NCBI GenBank assembly: GCA_035532115.1
Contig: DATKRO010000089.1
Span: 1 to 64,000, forward strand
Length of the DNA stretch: 64,000 bases
Reading direction: 5' to 3'
DNA from: Acaudatibacter sp035532115
GTDB taxonomy: Bacteria > Pseudomonadota > Alphaproteobacteria > Caulobacterales > Caulobacteraceae
The position numbers and the translations under genes are program-made. Numbering within the stretch: the first letter of the stretch is position 1; each line of letters begins with the position of its first letter. This document shows positions 32,769 through 42,399 of the stretch, piece by piece. The notes below the pieces were generated by a model. That model saw only the letters and a list, made by a program, of their open reading frames with translations, was not told the origin of the DNA and did not search any database.

Positions 32769-33509
32769 ATGACGCTCGCGGGAAAGATCGCCATCGTCAC
32801 CGGCGCCGCCTCGGGCTTCGGCGAGGGTATCGCGCGCCGCTTCGCCGCCGAAGGGGCAAAGGTGGTGATCGCCGACCTCGACGGGACCGCGGCCGAGGCG
32901 CTCGCGGGCGAACTCGGCGCCGTCGCCGTCCGCGCCGACGTCTCCATCGATGCAGACGTCGCGCACCTGAGCGAGGCGGCGCTCGCCTTGGCGGGCCGAA
33001 TCGACATCCTGGTCAACAATGCCGGCATCGGTCAGGCGCCGCAGCCGCTCGAATCGGTTTCCGAAGACGAATTCGACCGGCTCTTCGCAGTCAACGCCAG
33101 GTCGGTCTTTCTCGGCGCCCGCCACGTCGTCCCGGCGATGAAGACGCGGCGCGCCGGCGCCATCCTCAACATCGCCTCCACCGGCGCCGTGAGCCCGCGG
33201 CCCAACCTCGCGTGGTACAACGCCACCAAGGGCTGGATGGTCGCGGCCACCCGCGCCATGGCCATCGAACTCGCCCCCTTCGGCGTGCGCGTCAACGCGC
33301 TCAACCCTGTCGCCGGCGACACCCCGCTGCTGGCCACCTTCATGGGCGAGGACACGCCGCAGCGGCGCGCGAGGGTCCTCGCCACCATTCCCCTCGGACG
33401 CCTGTCGACGCCCGCCGACATCGCCGCGGCCGCCGCCTTCCTCTGCTCGGACGAAGCCTCGCTGATCACCGGCGTCGCGTTGGAAATCGACGGGGGCCGG
33501 TGCCTGTGA
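32769..33509 (+). CDS. SDR-family oxidoreductase (FabG-like)
   Basis: A 246-residue NAD(P)-dependent short-chain dehydrogenase with the classical motifs TGAASGFGEGIA (cofactor loop), ADLD (an Asp after strand 2, favouring NAD), NNAGIG, the Ser of IASTGAVS, and YNATKG (Tyr-x3-Lys). C-terminal DEASLITGVALEIDGGRCL is standard. It is divergent from the diiron/luciferase operon and is followed 16 bp later by the TPR gene, then M20 peptidase, so it belongs to a catabolic-looking set. Substrate unknown. Confidence 0.92.
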   Translation: MTLAGKIAIVTGAASGFGEGIARRFAAEGAKVVIADLDGTAAEALAGELGAVAVRADVSIDADVAHLSEAALALAGRIDILVNNAGIGQAPQPLESVSEDEFDRLFAVNARSVFLGARHVVPAMKTRRAGAILNIASTGAVSPRPNLAWYNATKGWMVAATRAMAIELAPFGVRVNALNPVAGDTPLLATFMGEDTPQRRARVLATIPLGRLSTPADIAAAAAFLCSDEASLITGVALEIDGGRCL

Positions 33510-33525
33510 TCCATGACGCACCGCA

Positions 33526-34905
33526 ATGACCGGCTCTGGCGCGGATTTCCTCGGCAATCCGGTCTCGGCGACCGATCGCGCCGCCCTGGCCGCCATCGAC
33601 GACTTCGTCGCCGGGTTCCTCGGCTACGAGAGCCGGGCCGCCAATGTCGTAAGGGCCGCGGCCGCCCACCCGGATCAGGGCCTGCTTTGCGCCTACGCCG
33701 GCGCCCTCTTCATGCTGATGGAGTCGCCGCAGGGGCCCCAGCGCGCGCGGCCGTGGCTGGCGCGAGCCGAGGCGGCGGCCCTGAACCGGCGCGAGGCGCG
33801 CTTCGCCGCCTTCCTCGCCGCCTGGATCGGCGGCGACATTCCGGCGGCCCAGGCGACGGGCGAGGCAATGATCGCCGATTGGCCGCGCGACCTCGTCGTG
33901 GTCAAGCTCTGCCAGTATCTCGCCTTCAACCGCGGCGATGCAGGCGCCCTGCTGCGCATCGCGCTCGGGGCGCTGCCCGCGAACAGGGATCAGCCGCACG
34001 CCCACGCCATGGCGGCCTTCGGCTACGAGCAGAGCCACCTTTTGAGGCAAGCCGAGGCCGCCGGGCGCTGCGCCCTGGAGATGCGGCGCAAGGAGCCCTG
34101 GGCCCAGCACGCCCTCGCCCATGTGATGCTCACCGAAGGGCGGATCGACGAAGGCGCCCGGTTCCTGGAAGACGCGGCCGAGACCTGGGACGGCCTCAAC
34201 TCCTTCATGGTCACGCACGCCTGGTGGCACCTCGCCCTCTTCTACCTCAGCCAGGGGCGCGAGGCGGCGGTGCTGGCGGCGTACGACCGCCACTGCTGGG
34301 CCGGCGACAAGGACTATTCCCAGGATCAGGTCGGCGCCGTTTCGCTGCTTGCCAGGGCCGAACTCGCCGGCATCGACGTCGGAGCACGCTGGGACGAGGT
34401 CGCCGAACGCATCGCGGCGCGCGGCGTCGACGTCGAGCAGCCGTTCCTGGCGCTGCAGTACCTCTATGGCCTGGTTCGCGCCGGCCGCGCCGAGGCTCCG
34501 GCCCTGCTGCACGCCGTTCGCCGCCGCGCCGCGTCCGCCCGGGACTTCGACCGCGCCGTCTGGGCCGAGGTGGCCGCGCCGGCGGCCGAGGGCGTCGCGG
34601 CCTGGCTCGCCGGCGAGCATCCGCGGGCCATCGCCGAGCTTGGCGCCGCGCTGCCGCGCATGGCCGAAGTCGGCGGCAGCCATGCCCAGCGCGACCTCTT
34701 CGACCAGATCCACCTGGCGGCCCTGGTCGCGGACGGCCGCTGGAGCGACGCCCGCAAGATCCTGGAGCGGCGCCGGGCGGACGACCCCGACGGCGCGCCG
34801 GTCAACCGGCAGCTCGCGCGCGTCTATGCGGCCCTCGGTCTGCCGATCGAGGCCGCGGAGGCCCGCGAGCGCGCCGCCGCCGCCGCCGCAAGGCGCGCCG
34901 CATGA
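33526..34905 (+). CDS. TTC38-like tetratricopeptide repeat protein
   Basis: A 459-residue soluble helical protein resembling the TTC38 family: FVAGFLGYESRAANVVRAAAAHPDQGLLCAYAGALFMLM, PHAHAMAAFGYEQSHLLRQAEAAGRCALEM, PWAQHALAHVMLTEGRIDEGARFLED and TWDGLNSFMVTHAWWHLALFYLSQGRE, with further repeats to the end. No catalytic motif is seen; TPR arrays bind proteins. The closest context in bacteria is next to amidohydrolase/peptidase genes, as here. Its stop overlaps the start of the M20 peptidase gene (ATGA). Confidence 0.85.
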   Translation: MTGSGADFLGNPVSATDRAALAAIDDFVAGFLGYESRAANVVRAAAAHPDQGLLCAYAGALFMLMESPQGPQRARPWLARAEAAALNRREARFAAFLAAWIGGDIPAAQATGEAMIADWPRDLVVVKLCQYLAFNRGDAGALLRIALGALPANRDQPHAHAMAAFGYEQSHLLRQAEAAGRCALEMRRKEPWAQHALAHVMLTEGRIDEGARFLEDAAETWDGLNSFMVTHAWWHLALFYLSQGREAAVLAAYDRHCWAGDKDYSQDQVGAVSLLARAELAGIDVGARWDEVAERIAARGVDVEQPFLALQYLYGLVRAGRAEAPALLHAVRRRAASARDFDRAVWAEVAAPAAEGVAAWLAGEHPRAIAELGAALPRMAEVGGSHAQRDLFDQIHLAALVADGRWSDARKILERRRADDPDGAPVNRQLARVYAALGLPIEAAEARERAAAAAARRAA

Positions 34906-36194
34906 CCCACCCGCGCGAAGAGGCCCTGCTCGCCTCGATCGAGGCGCGCCAGGACGAGATCGTCGATCTGGCCCGCGAACTCATCCGCATCCCGACGGTG
35001 AACCCGCCGGGCGAATTCTACCGCGACTGCGTCGAACTCCTGGGACGCCGCCTCCACGGGCGCGGCTTTGCGGTCGAGTACCTGCGCGCCGAGGGTGCGC
35101 CGGGCGACAGCGAGCGTCACCCACGCTGGAACGTGGTGGCCCGCCGCGAGGGCGCCGGCGCTGGTCCTTGCGTGCACTTCAACGGCCATGTCGACGTGGT
35201 CGCCCCCGGCGAGGGGTGGACCCGCCCCCCGTTCGAGGCGCAGGTCGAACACGGCCGCGTCCATGGCCGGGGCGCGTGCGACATGAAGGGCGGCATCGCC
35301 GCGGCGGTGATCGCCGTGGAGGCGCTGATCGATTCCGGCGTCGCCCTGCCCGGCGCCCTCGAGATCTCTGGCACCGGCGACGAGGAATCCGGCGGTTTCG
35401 GCGGAGTGGCCTGGCTGGCCGAGCGCGGCTGGTTCTCCAAGCCGCGGGTCGATCACGTGATCATTCCCGAGCCGCTCAACGTCGACCGCGTCTGCATCGG
35501 CCACCGCGGCGTCTGGTGGGGCGAGATCGAGACCCGGGGCCGCATCGCCCACGGTTCCATGCCCTTCCTGGGCGACTCGGCCATCTTGCACATGGCCGCC
35601 GTGCTCGGCGCCTTCGAGACCAGCCTCTATCCAGCGCTCGGCGCCCAGCCGACCGCCATGCCCGTCGAGCCCGCCGGGGCGCGCACGCCGACGTTCAACA
35701 TCAACTCCCTGCATGGCGGTCAGCCGGACGTGCTCGATGTCCGGGGCGGCCTGCCCGCGCCCCTCGTCGCCGACTCCTGCCGCCTCGTCTTCGACCGCCG
35801 GCTCTTGATCGAGGAGGATCTCGACGAGGTGAAAGCCAAGATGCGCGCCCTGCTCGACGGCCTCGCCCAGTCCCGGCCGGGCTTCCGCTACGGCCTGCGC
35901 GATCTCTTCGAGGTCCGCCCCTCGATGACCGAGCCGGACCGCCCCGTCGTGCGCGCGACAGCGGGCGCCGTCCGCAAGGTGCTGGGGCGCGAGGCGGCGC
36001 TGATCTGCTCGCCGGGCACCTACGACCAGAAGCACATCGACCGCATCGGGGCCTTGCGCGACTGCATCGCCTATGGCCCGGGCATCCTCGATCTCGCCCA
36101 TCAGCCGGACGAATACGTCGAGATCGCCGACATGGTCGCCTCGGCCAAGGTGATGGCGCTGGCGGCCTACGCGCTGCTGACCGGCGGGGCGTGA
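34902..36194 (+). CDS. M20-family metallopeptidase (ArgE/DapE-like)
   Basis: A 430-residue zinc hydrolase cleaving an amide bond of an N-acyl amino acid or dipeptide. Metal ligands and catalytic residues are visible: HVD in FNGHVDVV, ACDMKGG (bridging Asp), GDEESGG (catalytic Glu), PEP region, and the C-terminal His in TYDQKHID. A dimerisation domain lies between (~210-330). It is translationally coupled to the TPR gene (4-nt overlap) and 84 bp before the PhyH gene, so the three are probably one operon. Substrate cannot be told. Confidence 0.92.
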   Translation: MTHPREEALLASIEARQDEIVDLARELIRIPTVNPPGEFYRDCVELLGRRLHGRGFAVEYLRAEGAPGDSERHPRWNVVARREGAGAGPCVHFNGHVDVVAPGEGWTRPPFEAQVEHGRVHGRGACDMKGGIAAAVIAVEALIDSGVALPGALEISGTGDEESGGFGGVAWLAERGWFSKPRVDHVIIPEPLNVDRVCIGHRGVWWGEIETRGRIAHGSMPFLGDSAILHMAAVLGAFETSLYPALGAQPTAMPVEPAGARTPTFNINSLHGGQPDVLDVRGGLPAPLVADSCRLVFDRRLLIEEDLDEVKAKMRALLDGLAQSRPGFRYGLRDLFEVRPSMTEPDRPVVRATAGAVRKVLGREAALICSPGTYDQKHIDRIGALRDCIAYGPGILDLAHQPDEYVEIADMVASAKVMALAAYALLTGGA

Positions 36195-36278
36195 ACGTCG
36201 GCGCGGCGCCCGCGCGGTTGCGCCGTGGCGCGGCCGGGATCAGACTCGCTGGTGCAACGGCATTGAAGGGCGATCCTC

Positions 36279-37439
36279 ATGAACCAGCCGGCCGGCCGCC
36301 TCGTCGCCGACTACGGGGCGCAGGAAGCGGCGATGCGGGCCTATTGCGCGGCGGGCCAGGCGCGCGCCATGGCGCTCGGCAACCGCGGACCGATCCGGTT
36401 CACCGCGGACGGTCGGCTGCACCCGCAGATCCTCGAGGCCTATCGTGCCTGCGGCTTCTACGTGTTCACGGGCGTGCTGAAGCCGGACGAACTGGCCGAC
36501 ATCGAGGCCGATTTCCTCGACATCCAGACCCGCCTGCCGGTCCATCGCGGCGCCGCCGCCGATGCGCTCGGCCGCCCGGCGCTCGGGGCGGACCGCGAAG
36601 CGGCGAGTCTCGTCTGGGCAACGCCCCTCAGCGATCCCGTCGGGGGCACCAAGGCCGCCCGCGGTCGCTACCCGGTCAAGATGTTCGAGCCGCAGGCCGC
36701 GGCGGACGCACCCGACGAGGTCGTCTATCTGATCCTGGGGTCGCTGCAGTTCTCCGAAGCCTGCCTGCGCCTCTATGGCCATCCCGGACTCCTCGCGGTC
36801 GCCGCGGCCGTGAACGGGCCGGATTTCACGCCGTTCAACGAGGCCCTGTGGATGAAGGGCCCGGGGCTCGGCGCCTCCGTCGCCTGGCACCAGGACGGCT
36901 GGACCCATTGGGAAAGCGCCGATCTCGACGAGGGCTCGCACGGGTTCAACTTCATGGCCCAGCTCTACGGCTGCACGCCGGCTAACGGCCTCTGGGTGGT
37001 CCTAGGTTCGCATCGGTTGGGCAAGGTCGACATCGCCGCCTGGGTCGCCACGGCCGGTACGGAGCGCCTGCCCGCGGCCGTGCCCCTGGTCTGCGAGCCG
37101 GGCGATGTCGCCATCACCAGCCGCCAGGCCGTGCACGGCTCGTTCGCCAACACCAGCGCCGACTGGCGCGTCACCGTGAACTTCGGCTTCCACCGCCGCC
37201 GCTCGATCCTCGGCGTCGCCGGGGGCGGCGTCCACAACGCCCCGGCGGTCTACGACGAAGCGCGCATTCGTCGGCGCGCCCGCGTCATCGGCTGGGCCAT
37301 CGACGCCCGCCGCCAGCGCTTCCCCGCCGAGACGCCGTTCGACTACGCCCCGCACGCGCAGGCGGGCGAGCGGTGGCTCTGGGACGCCGCCGCGCGGGTG
37401 GCGATCAAGGACTACAATCTGCTGGACCTGGGAATTTGA
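36279..37439 (+). CDS. Phytanoyl-CoA dioxygenase (PhyH) family protein
   Basis: A 386-residue Fe(II)/2-oxoglutarate-dependent oxygenase. The double-stranded beta-helix carries the iron facial triad His204-x-Asp206 (VAWHQDGW) and His286 (RQAVHGSFANTS), followed by the 2-oxoglutarate-binding Arg (SADWRVTVNFGFHRR). The protein is longer than many PhyH enzymes, with an N-terminal ~60 residue extension that includes the FYVFTGVLKPDEL segment where the fold begins. AAGGG lies before the ATG. It ends the SDR-TPR-M20-PhyH run and may hydroxylate a lipid or secondary-metabolite substrate. Confidence 0.86.
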   Translation: MNQPAGRLVADYGAQEAAMRAYCAAGQARAMALGNRGPIRFTADGRLHPQILEAYRACGFYVFTGVLKPDELADIEADFLDIQTRLPVHRGAAADALGRPALGADREAASLVWATPLSDPVGGTKAARGRYPVKMFEPQAAADAPDEVVYLILGSLQFSEACLRLYGHPGLLAVAAAVNGPDFTPFNEALWMKGPGLGASVAWHQDGWTHWESADLDEGSHGFNFMAQLYGCTPANGLWVVLGSHRLGKVDIAAWVATAGTERLPAAVPLVCEPGDVAITSRQAVHGSFANTSADWRVTVNFGFHRRRSILGVAGGGVHNAPAVYDEARIRRRARVIGWAIDARRQRFPAETPFDYAPHAQAGERWLWDAAARVAIKDYNLLDLGI

Positions 37440-37498
37440 GGACGCCGCGAGGCGACGCGCGACCTCGATGAGAGCCCGCACTCGGTAGGGCATCGGAC

Positions 37499-37921
37499 AT
37501 GGACACACTCACGCCCGCGCAGCGCAGCGAGCGGATGCGGCGCGTCCGCCAAGCCGGAACCGAGCCAGAGCTGATCGTGCGCCGTGCGCTGCGCGCGTTG
37601 GGATACCGCTACCGCCTGCATCGCCGGGACCTGCCCGGCAGCCCCGACATCGTTCTTCCCAGCCGCCGCAAGGTCATCTTCGTGCACGGCTGCTTCTGGC
37701 ACGCGCACGCCGGGTGCCGCCGCGCCACGACGCCGAAGAGCAACGCCGACTACTGGGTTGCGAAGCTCGCCGAGAATCGCGAACGCGACGCCAGAGCCCG
37801 GGCCGCCCTCGAAGCTGCCGGCTGGACTGTGGGCGTCGTCTGGGAGTGTGAAACGTCCGATCCGCGCCGCATGACCGGCCGCCTCGATGAGTTCTTTCTT
37901 TGTTCGCGTAGTATGGCATAG
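37499..37921 (+). CDS. vsr: Very short patch repair endonuclease
   Basis: A 140-residue endonuclease that nicks next to T:G mismatches left by deamination of 5-methylcytosine. The family sequence is intact: MRRVRQAGTEPELIVRRALRALGYRYRLHRRDLPGSPDIVLPSRRKVIFVHGCFWHAH, then GCRRATTPKSNADYW and the NRERD segment. The metal-binding Asp in SPDIVL and the zinc-binding Cys/His set (HGCFWHAH, GC) are visible. It lies 53 bp before a cytosine methyltransferase gene, its functional partner. Confidence 0.94.
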   Translation: MDTLTPAQRSERMRRVRQAGTEPELIVRRALRALGYRYRLHRRDLPGSPDIVLPSRRKVIFVHGCFWHAHAGCRRATTPKSNADYWVAKLAENRERDARARAALEAAGWTVGVVWECETSDPRRMTGRLDEFFLCSRSMA

Positions 37922-37974
37922 ACGCTTCCGGCGAATGCGGCGACCATGCCGACTGGAGCTGGGGTGATCTGCAC

Positions 37975-39132
37975 ATGAAGGTTGCCGGGCTGTTCGCAGG
38001 GATCGGGGGTTTCGAGACAGGCTTGGCGCAAGCCGGGCACCGGAGCGTCTTTCTCAGCGAGATTCTGCCCGCCGCCAGGACGGTGCTGAGCGCCCGACTG
38101 CCGAACGTTCCCCTCCACGGCGATGTTCGCGGACTCCGGGCGCTTCCTGGAGATGTCGAGGTCATCGCGGCGGGATTTCCGTGCCAGGATCTCAGTCAGG
38201 CCGGACTGACCCGCGGACTCGACGGCGACCGAAGCGGCCTCGTCGGCGAGGTCTTCAGACTCGCGCGCTGCGCCTCCGCGCGCTGGATCGTGCTGGAGAA
38301 TGTTCCGTTCATGCTCCAGCTTCGCAAGGGCGAGGCGATGCGGCGCATCGTGGATGAGCTCGAGGCGCTCGGCCTGCGGTGGGCTTGGCGGGTGGTCGAT
38401 ACGTTCGGCTTCGGACTTCCGCAGCGCCGCGAGCGCGTCCTCATAGTTGCGTCGAGAACTGAGGACCCGGCCGAGGTGTTGTTCGCCGACGAGGCGGCGC
38501 TCGCGAGGCCCACGACGGCGCTTGGCCACATCGCTCATGGCTTCTACTGGACCGAGGGGCGAGGCGGCCTCGGCTGGGCCCCCGACGCCGTTCCAACACT
38601 CAAGAACGGCTCCTCGATCGGCATACCCTCGCCACCCGCCGTGTTGCTGGCCGACGGTCGCATAGTCAAACCCGACATACGCGATGCCGAGAGACTGCAG
38701 GGCTTTGCAGAAGACTGGACGGCGGCGGCGCAGTCCGTGGGGCGCGCCTCCGCCCGCTGGTCGCTCGTCGGCAGCGCGGTGAGCGTCCCGGTGGCCCGCT
38801 GGGTGGGATCGCGCCTGGAGCGGCCCGGCGTCTATGAACGCGCGCGCGACCGTGCATTTGCGCCGAACGGCGCTCTGCCGCGCGCGGCCCGGTTCGATGG
38901 TCGCAGCCGCCACTCGGTCGAGATCGGCCCCGATCCCATCGGCGTGCGCCCGGCGCATCTGGGTTCGTTTCTGAGACACGATGGCGCGTTGCTTTCGGCT
39001 CGCGCGACCGCGGGATTCCTGGGCCGTACCTCACTTGCCAAGCTGCGGTTCGCACCCGGTTTCATCGAGGCCGTGGAGGCACATCTGCGCTTTGTGAGCG
39101 GCGCTCAGATCGAGGAGAAGCGCGTCGCATAG
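37975..39132 (+). CDS. DNA (cytosine-5) methyltransferase
   Basis: A 385-residue C5-cytosine methyltransferase. It has FAGIGGFETGL (AdoMet motif I), the catalytic cysteine in GFPCQDLSQAG (Cys70), ENVPF (motif VI), QRRERV (motif VIII) and a C-terminal RLQGF / SVPVARWVG (motifs IX-X), with a target recognition domain between ~200 and ~260. The recognition site is unknown. No restriction endonuclease is adjacent; with vsr upstream this looks like an orphan or solitary modification pair, or a system whose nuclease has been lost. The long C-terminal tail after motif X (~90 residues) is unusual. Confidence 0.93.
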   Translation: MKVAGLFAGIGGFETGLAQAGHRSVFLSEILPAARTVLSARLPNVPLHGDVRGLRALPGDVEVIAAGFPCQDLSQAGLTRGLDGDRSGLVGEVFRLARCASARWIVLENVPFMLQLRKGEAMRRIVDELEALGLRWAWRVVDTFGFGLPQRRERVLIVASRTEDPAEVLFADEAALARPTTALGHIAHGFYWTEGRGGLGWAPDAVPTLKNGSSIGIPSPPAVLLADGRIVKPDIRDAERLQGFAEDWTAAAQSVGRASARWSLVGSAVSVPVARWVGSRLERPGVYERARDRAFAPNGALPRAARFDGRSRHSVEIGPDPIGVRPAHLGSFLRHDGALLSARATAGFLGRTSLAKLRFAPGFIEAVEAHLRFVSGAQIEEKRVA

Positions 39133-39370
39133 ATGTGGGCGAGCCGCCCGACCGTCCGTGCGTAATCGTAGATCTCTGGATAGTCCACACCCGGAGCGCC
39201 GCGTCCTCTGCGCCTCCCACGCACACCAGCCGATCCACGAGATGGCCGAGGCGCGTGAGCGGTGCGGCTCGGCTGGCTGCCTGCAGCGCGCCCCGCGCGG
39301 CCAGGTGCGACATCGCGCGGCGCCGCGCGGCGCCGGTTGAAGCCTCCGCGGCCAATGCTAGCCTCTCGCC

Positions 39371-42267
39371 ATGCAGACAGATTCGACTCGCAAACGCTCG
39401 CCGGCGCCGGGCTCGCCGGGGGTCCGGAAAGGGCCGCCCCGCCGCGGCGGGGCGCGAACCGTCCTCGAGCGCGCGCCCGCGGCTCAGGGGTGGGACACCA
39501 GCGACGAGCAGGAGCTCGAGCTGAGGCGCTGGCGCGGTCGCACCGAGATTGTCTCCGTCGAGGCGCTGGAGCCCGAGCACCCTGTCTTCGGCCTCTTTCG
39601 CGTGCGCTCGGAGAGCGGCGGCGCCTATGAAGTGGAGATTCGCGACCTCCAGGGAGTCTCGAACAGCTGCGGCTGCGCCGACCACCGGATCAATGGCCTG
39701 GGAACCTGCAAGCACGTGGAGGGCGTGCTGGCGGGCCTGCGCCGCCGCGGCGTGCGCGCGCTGGGCCAAGCCGCCGCCCGCGGGCCCGAGCGGGTGGAGC
39801 TTTACCTGCGCCGCGACGGCGAACCGAGACCGGAACTCGCCTGGCCGCGCGCCGAGAGCGAGCGCACGGACGCCGTCCGCCGCTGGCTCGCGCCCCACCT
39901 CGATGACGAGGGCCGGCTGCGCGCCGAGCCGGCTGACGTCGGGGCGGTGATCCAGGGGCTTGCCGGCGCACCCGCGCCGGTTCGCACGGCCTTGCGCGTC
40001 TCGCGCCACTTCGGCCCCTGGCTGGAGCGCTCGAGGCGCGCCCGGGCCCGCTCGGCCGAGCGGGCCGAGTTCCTGGCCGAAGCCGAGCGCGATCCCGCCA
40101 GCCTCGACGTGCTGCGCCACCCGCTGCTGCCCTATCAACGGGCCGGCGTGACGCACCTCGCCTTTGGCGAACGCGCCCTGCTCGCCGACGAGATGGGACT
40201 GGGCAAGACCGTCCAGGCCATCGCCGCCTGTGAACTCCTCGCCCGCCGCCGAAACGTCGCGCGCGTGCTGGTGGTGTGCCCGGCCTCGCTGAAGGCCGAG
40301 TGGGAAGAGCAGATCGCCCGCTTCACCGAGCGCGCGGCGCGATCGGTGTTCGGGCCGAGGCCGGCCCGGCTCGCCGCCTATCGCGAGCCGCCGTTCTTCA
40401 CCATCGTCAACTACGAGCAGGTGCTCGGCGACGCCGAAGCCATCAACGAGGTGCTGGCCCCCGAAATCGTGATCCTCGACGAGGCGCAGCGGATCAAGAA
40501 CTGGCACACCAAGACCGCGCGCAAGGTCAAGTCGCTGCGCTCGCCCTACGCCTTCGTCCTCACCGGCACGCCGCTGGAGAACCGCATCGACGAACTCTAT
40601 TCCATCGTTCAATATCTGGACCCGGAACTGGTCGGCCCGCTGTTCCGCTTCAACCGCGATTTCTACCGCCTCGACGAGCGCGGACGACCGGTCGATTACC
40701 GAAATCTGGGCGACCTGCGCCGCCGGGTCGAGCCGGTGCTGCTGCGCCGGCGCAAGACCGAGGTCGAGACCGAGCTGCCCGGCCGCACGGTGAAGACCTT
40801 CTTCGTGCCCATGGCCGCGGAGCAGGAGCTCCGCTACCGCGAATACGAGACCAAGGCGCGCCGGATCGCCAAGCTCGCCGAACGCAGAGCGCTGACCCAG
40901 GAAGAGTTCGAGCGGCTGCAACGCTACCTCGCCTGCATGCGCATGATCTGCGACACGCCGGCGATCCTCGATGCGACCTGCCGCGTCTCGCCGAAGCTGG
41001 AGGAGCTGGAGCGGATCCTGGAGGATCTGCTCGCCGAGCCGGACCGCAAGATCATCATCTTCTCCGAGTGGGAGCGGATGCTGGCGCTGGTGCGCGAGCT
41101 GGCCGGCGAACTCGGGGTCGAGGCCGCCTGGCACACCGGCTCCGTGCCGCAGCAGCGGCGACGCGAAGAGATCAATCGCTTCAAGCAGGACCCCGCCTGC
41201 CGGCTCTTCCTCTCTACCGACAGCGGCAGCGTCGGACTCAACCTGCAGGCTGCCAGCGCCGTCATCAATCTAGACCTGCCCTGGAATCCCGCCAAGCTGG
41301 AGCAGCGCATCGCTCGCGCCTGGCGCAAAAATCAAAGCCGCTCGGTGAGCGTGATCAATCTGGTCACTGAAAACACCATCGAGCATTCGATCCTGCACCT
41401 GCTGGACGCCAAGCAGGCCCTCGCCGACGGCGTGCTGGACGGCCATGGCGATGTCGGCGCTCTGAGGATGCCCTCCGGCCGCGGCGCGCTGGTCGAGCGC
41501 ATGCGCGCCATGCTGGACGGCGTCGAAGCGCTCGGGCCTCGCATCGTCGCGGCCGAGGAGGCCGTGTCCGCGGAGCTGCGCGACCGCTTGGGCGAGCGGG
41601 TCCTGCGTCTGGAATCCCGGACCGGGGCGAACGGCGAGATGCGCATGCTGGCGGTGCTCGACCTCGGGGCCGACGCCCTCGCCGCCGAAGCCGAGCGGCT
41701 GCGCGGTCAAGGCGACGCCGTGCCGGTGGAGGTGATCGACCGCGCCGCGTGGCTGACGCTTCGGCGCCTGATGAGCGCCGGCGTGGTTGGGGCGACCGGC
41801 GCTCCGCGAGTGCTGCATGCGTGCGCCGAATTCGCCGAAGCCGCCGAAGCCGCCGAAGCCGCCGAGGCGCCGAGGCGCCGACGCAGGGCGACGCGCGGCC
41901 GGCGCAGTGGCGCGCGGAGGCGGATCGGGCGATCCGCATGGCTGGGGTGCTCGCAGACGGCGGCTTTCCGGAGGAGACGCCGGCGCTCGTCGCCAAGGCG
42001 CTGCGCTGCGTCGCCGCGGCGCACCGCCGAGCGGCGGGGGACGGCCTCGCCGACCCTTCGACTTGCGAGCTGGGCGAGGTGGTCGCCTTCGCAACGCCCG
42101 GCGTCCGCCCGGATCTGGCTCGGGTGCTCGCAGTCCTGCGGGCCGACGCGAACGCGCCGGTCGCCGTGGCGGCCGAGCTGGCGCGGACCGCTGCTCGGCT
42201 GGTGTCATCCCTGTGGCCGGAGGGGACCGCGAAGGACCCGCCGTTGCTGGAAGCACTGGTCGCCTGA
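39371..42267 (+). CDS. SWIM-SNF2 helicase, frameshifted near the C-terminus
   Basis: A SNF2/Swi2 DNA translocase. A SWIM zinc finger (Cys100, Cys102, Cys113, His115) precedes a RecA-like core with Walker A ADEMGLGKTVQA (Lys279), DEAQ (~374), TGTPLENR, and the C-terminal helicase lobe (IIIFSEWERML, STDSGSVGLNLQAASAVINLDLPWNPAKLEQRIARAWR). All motor motifs are intact. A direct 8-bp duplication (AGGCGCCG twice, 41865-41880) shifts the frame inside a GCC-GAA tract. Removing one copy restores an exact 962-codon frame ending at the TGA at 42265-42267, with a well-behaved tail (MAGVLADGGFPEETPALVAK). As sequenced, the frame instead runs as Arg-rich nonsense to 42829, inside the opposite-strand protease gene. 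Confidence 0.88.
41841..41880 (+). repeat. GCC-GAA tract with 8-bp tandem duplication
   Basis: A low-complexity run of GCCGAAGCC-type codons (41830-41864) ends in two perfect copies of AGGCGCCG at 41865-41872 and 41873-41880. One copy keeps the helicase gene in frame and two copies break it. Tandem repeats of this kind expand and contract by slippage, so the site could be a phase-variation switch, a recent mutation or an assembly error. Confidence 0.85.
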
Positions 42268-42399
42268 GTCCCGCCCCGCGGCCTGCGCGCAACCACTCAT
42301 GCGGGTCGCTCGCCAAGGAGCAGGACGCGCGCCTGATCGGCCGAGCCGACGTCGTGTCCGGGGGCCTTCAGACCAGGGCGCGCCCGCCGAGCGGCGCCC

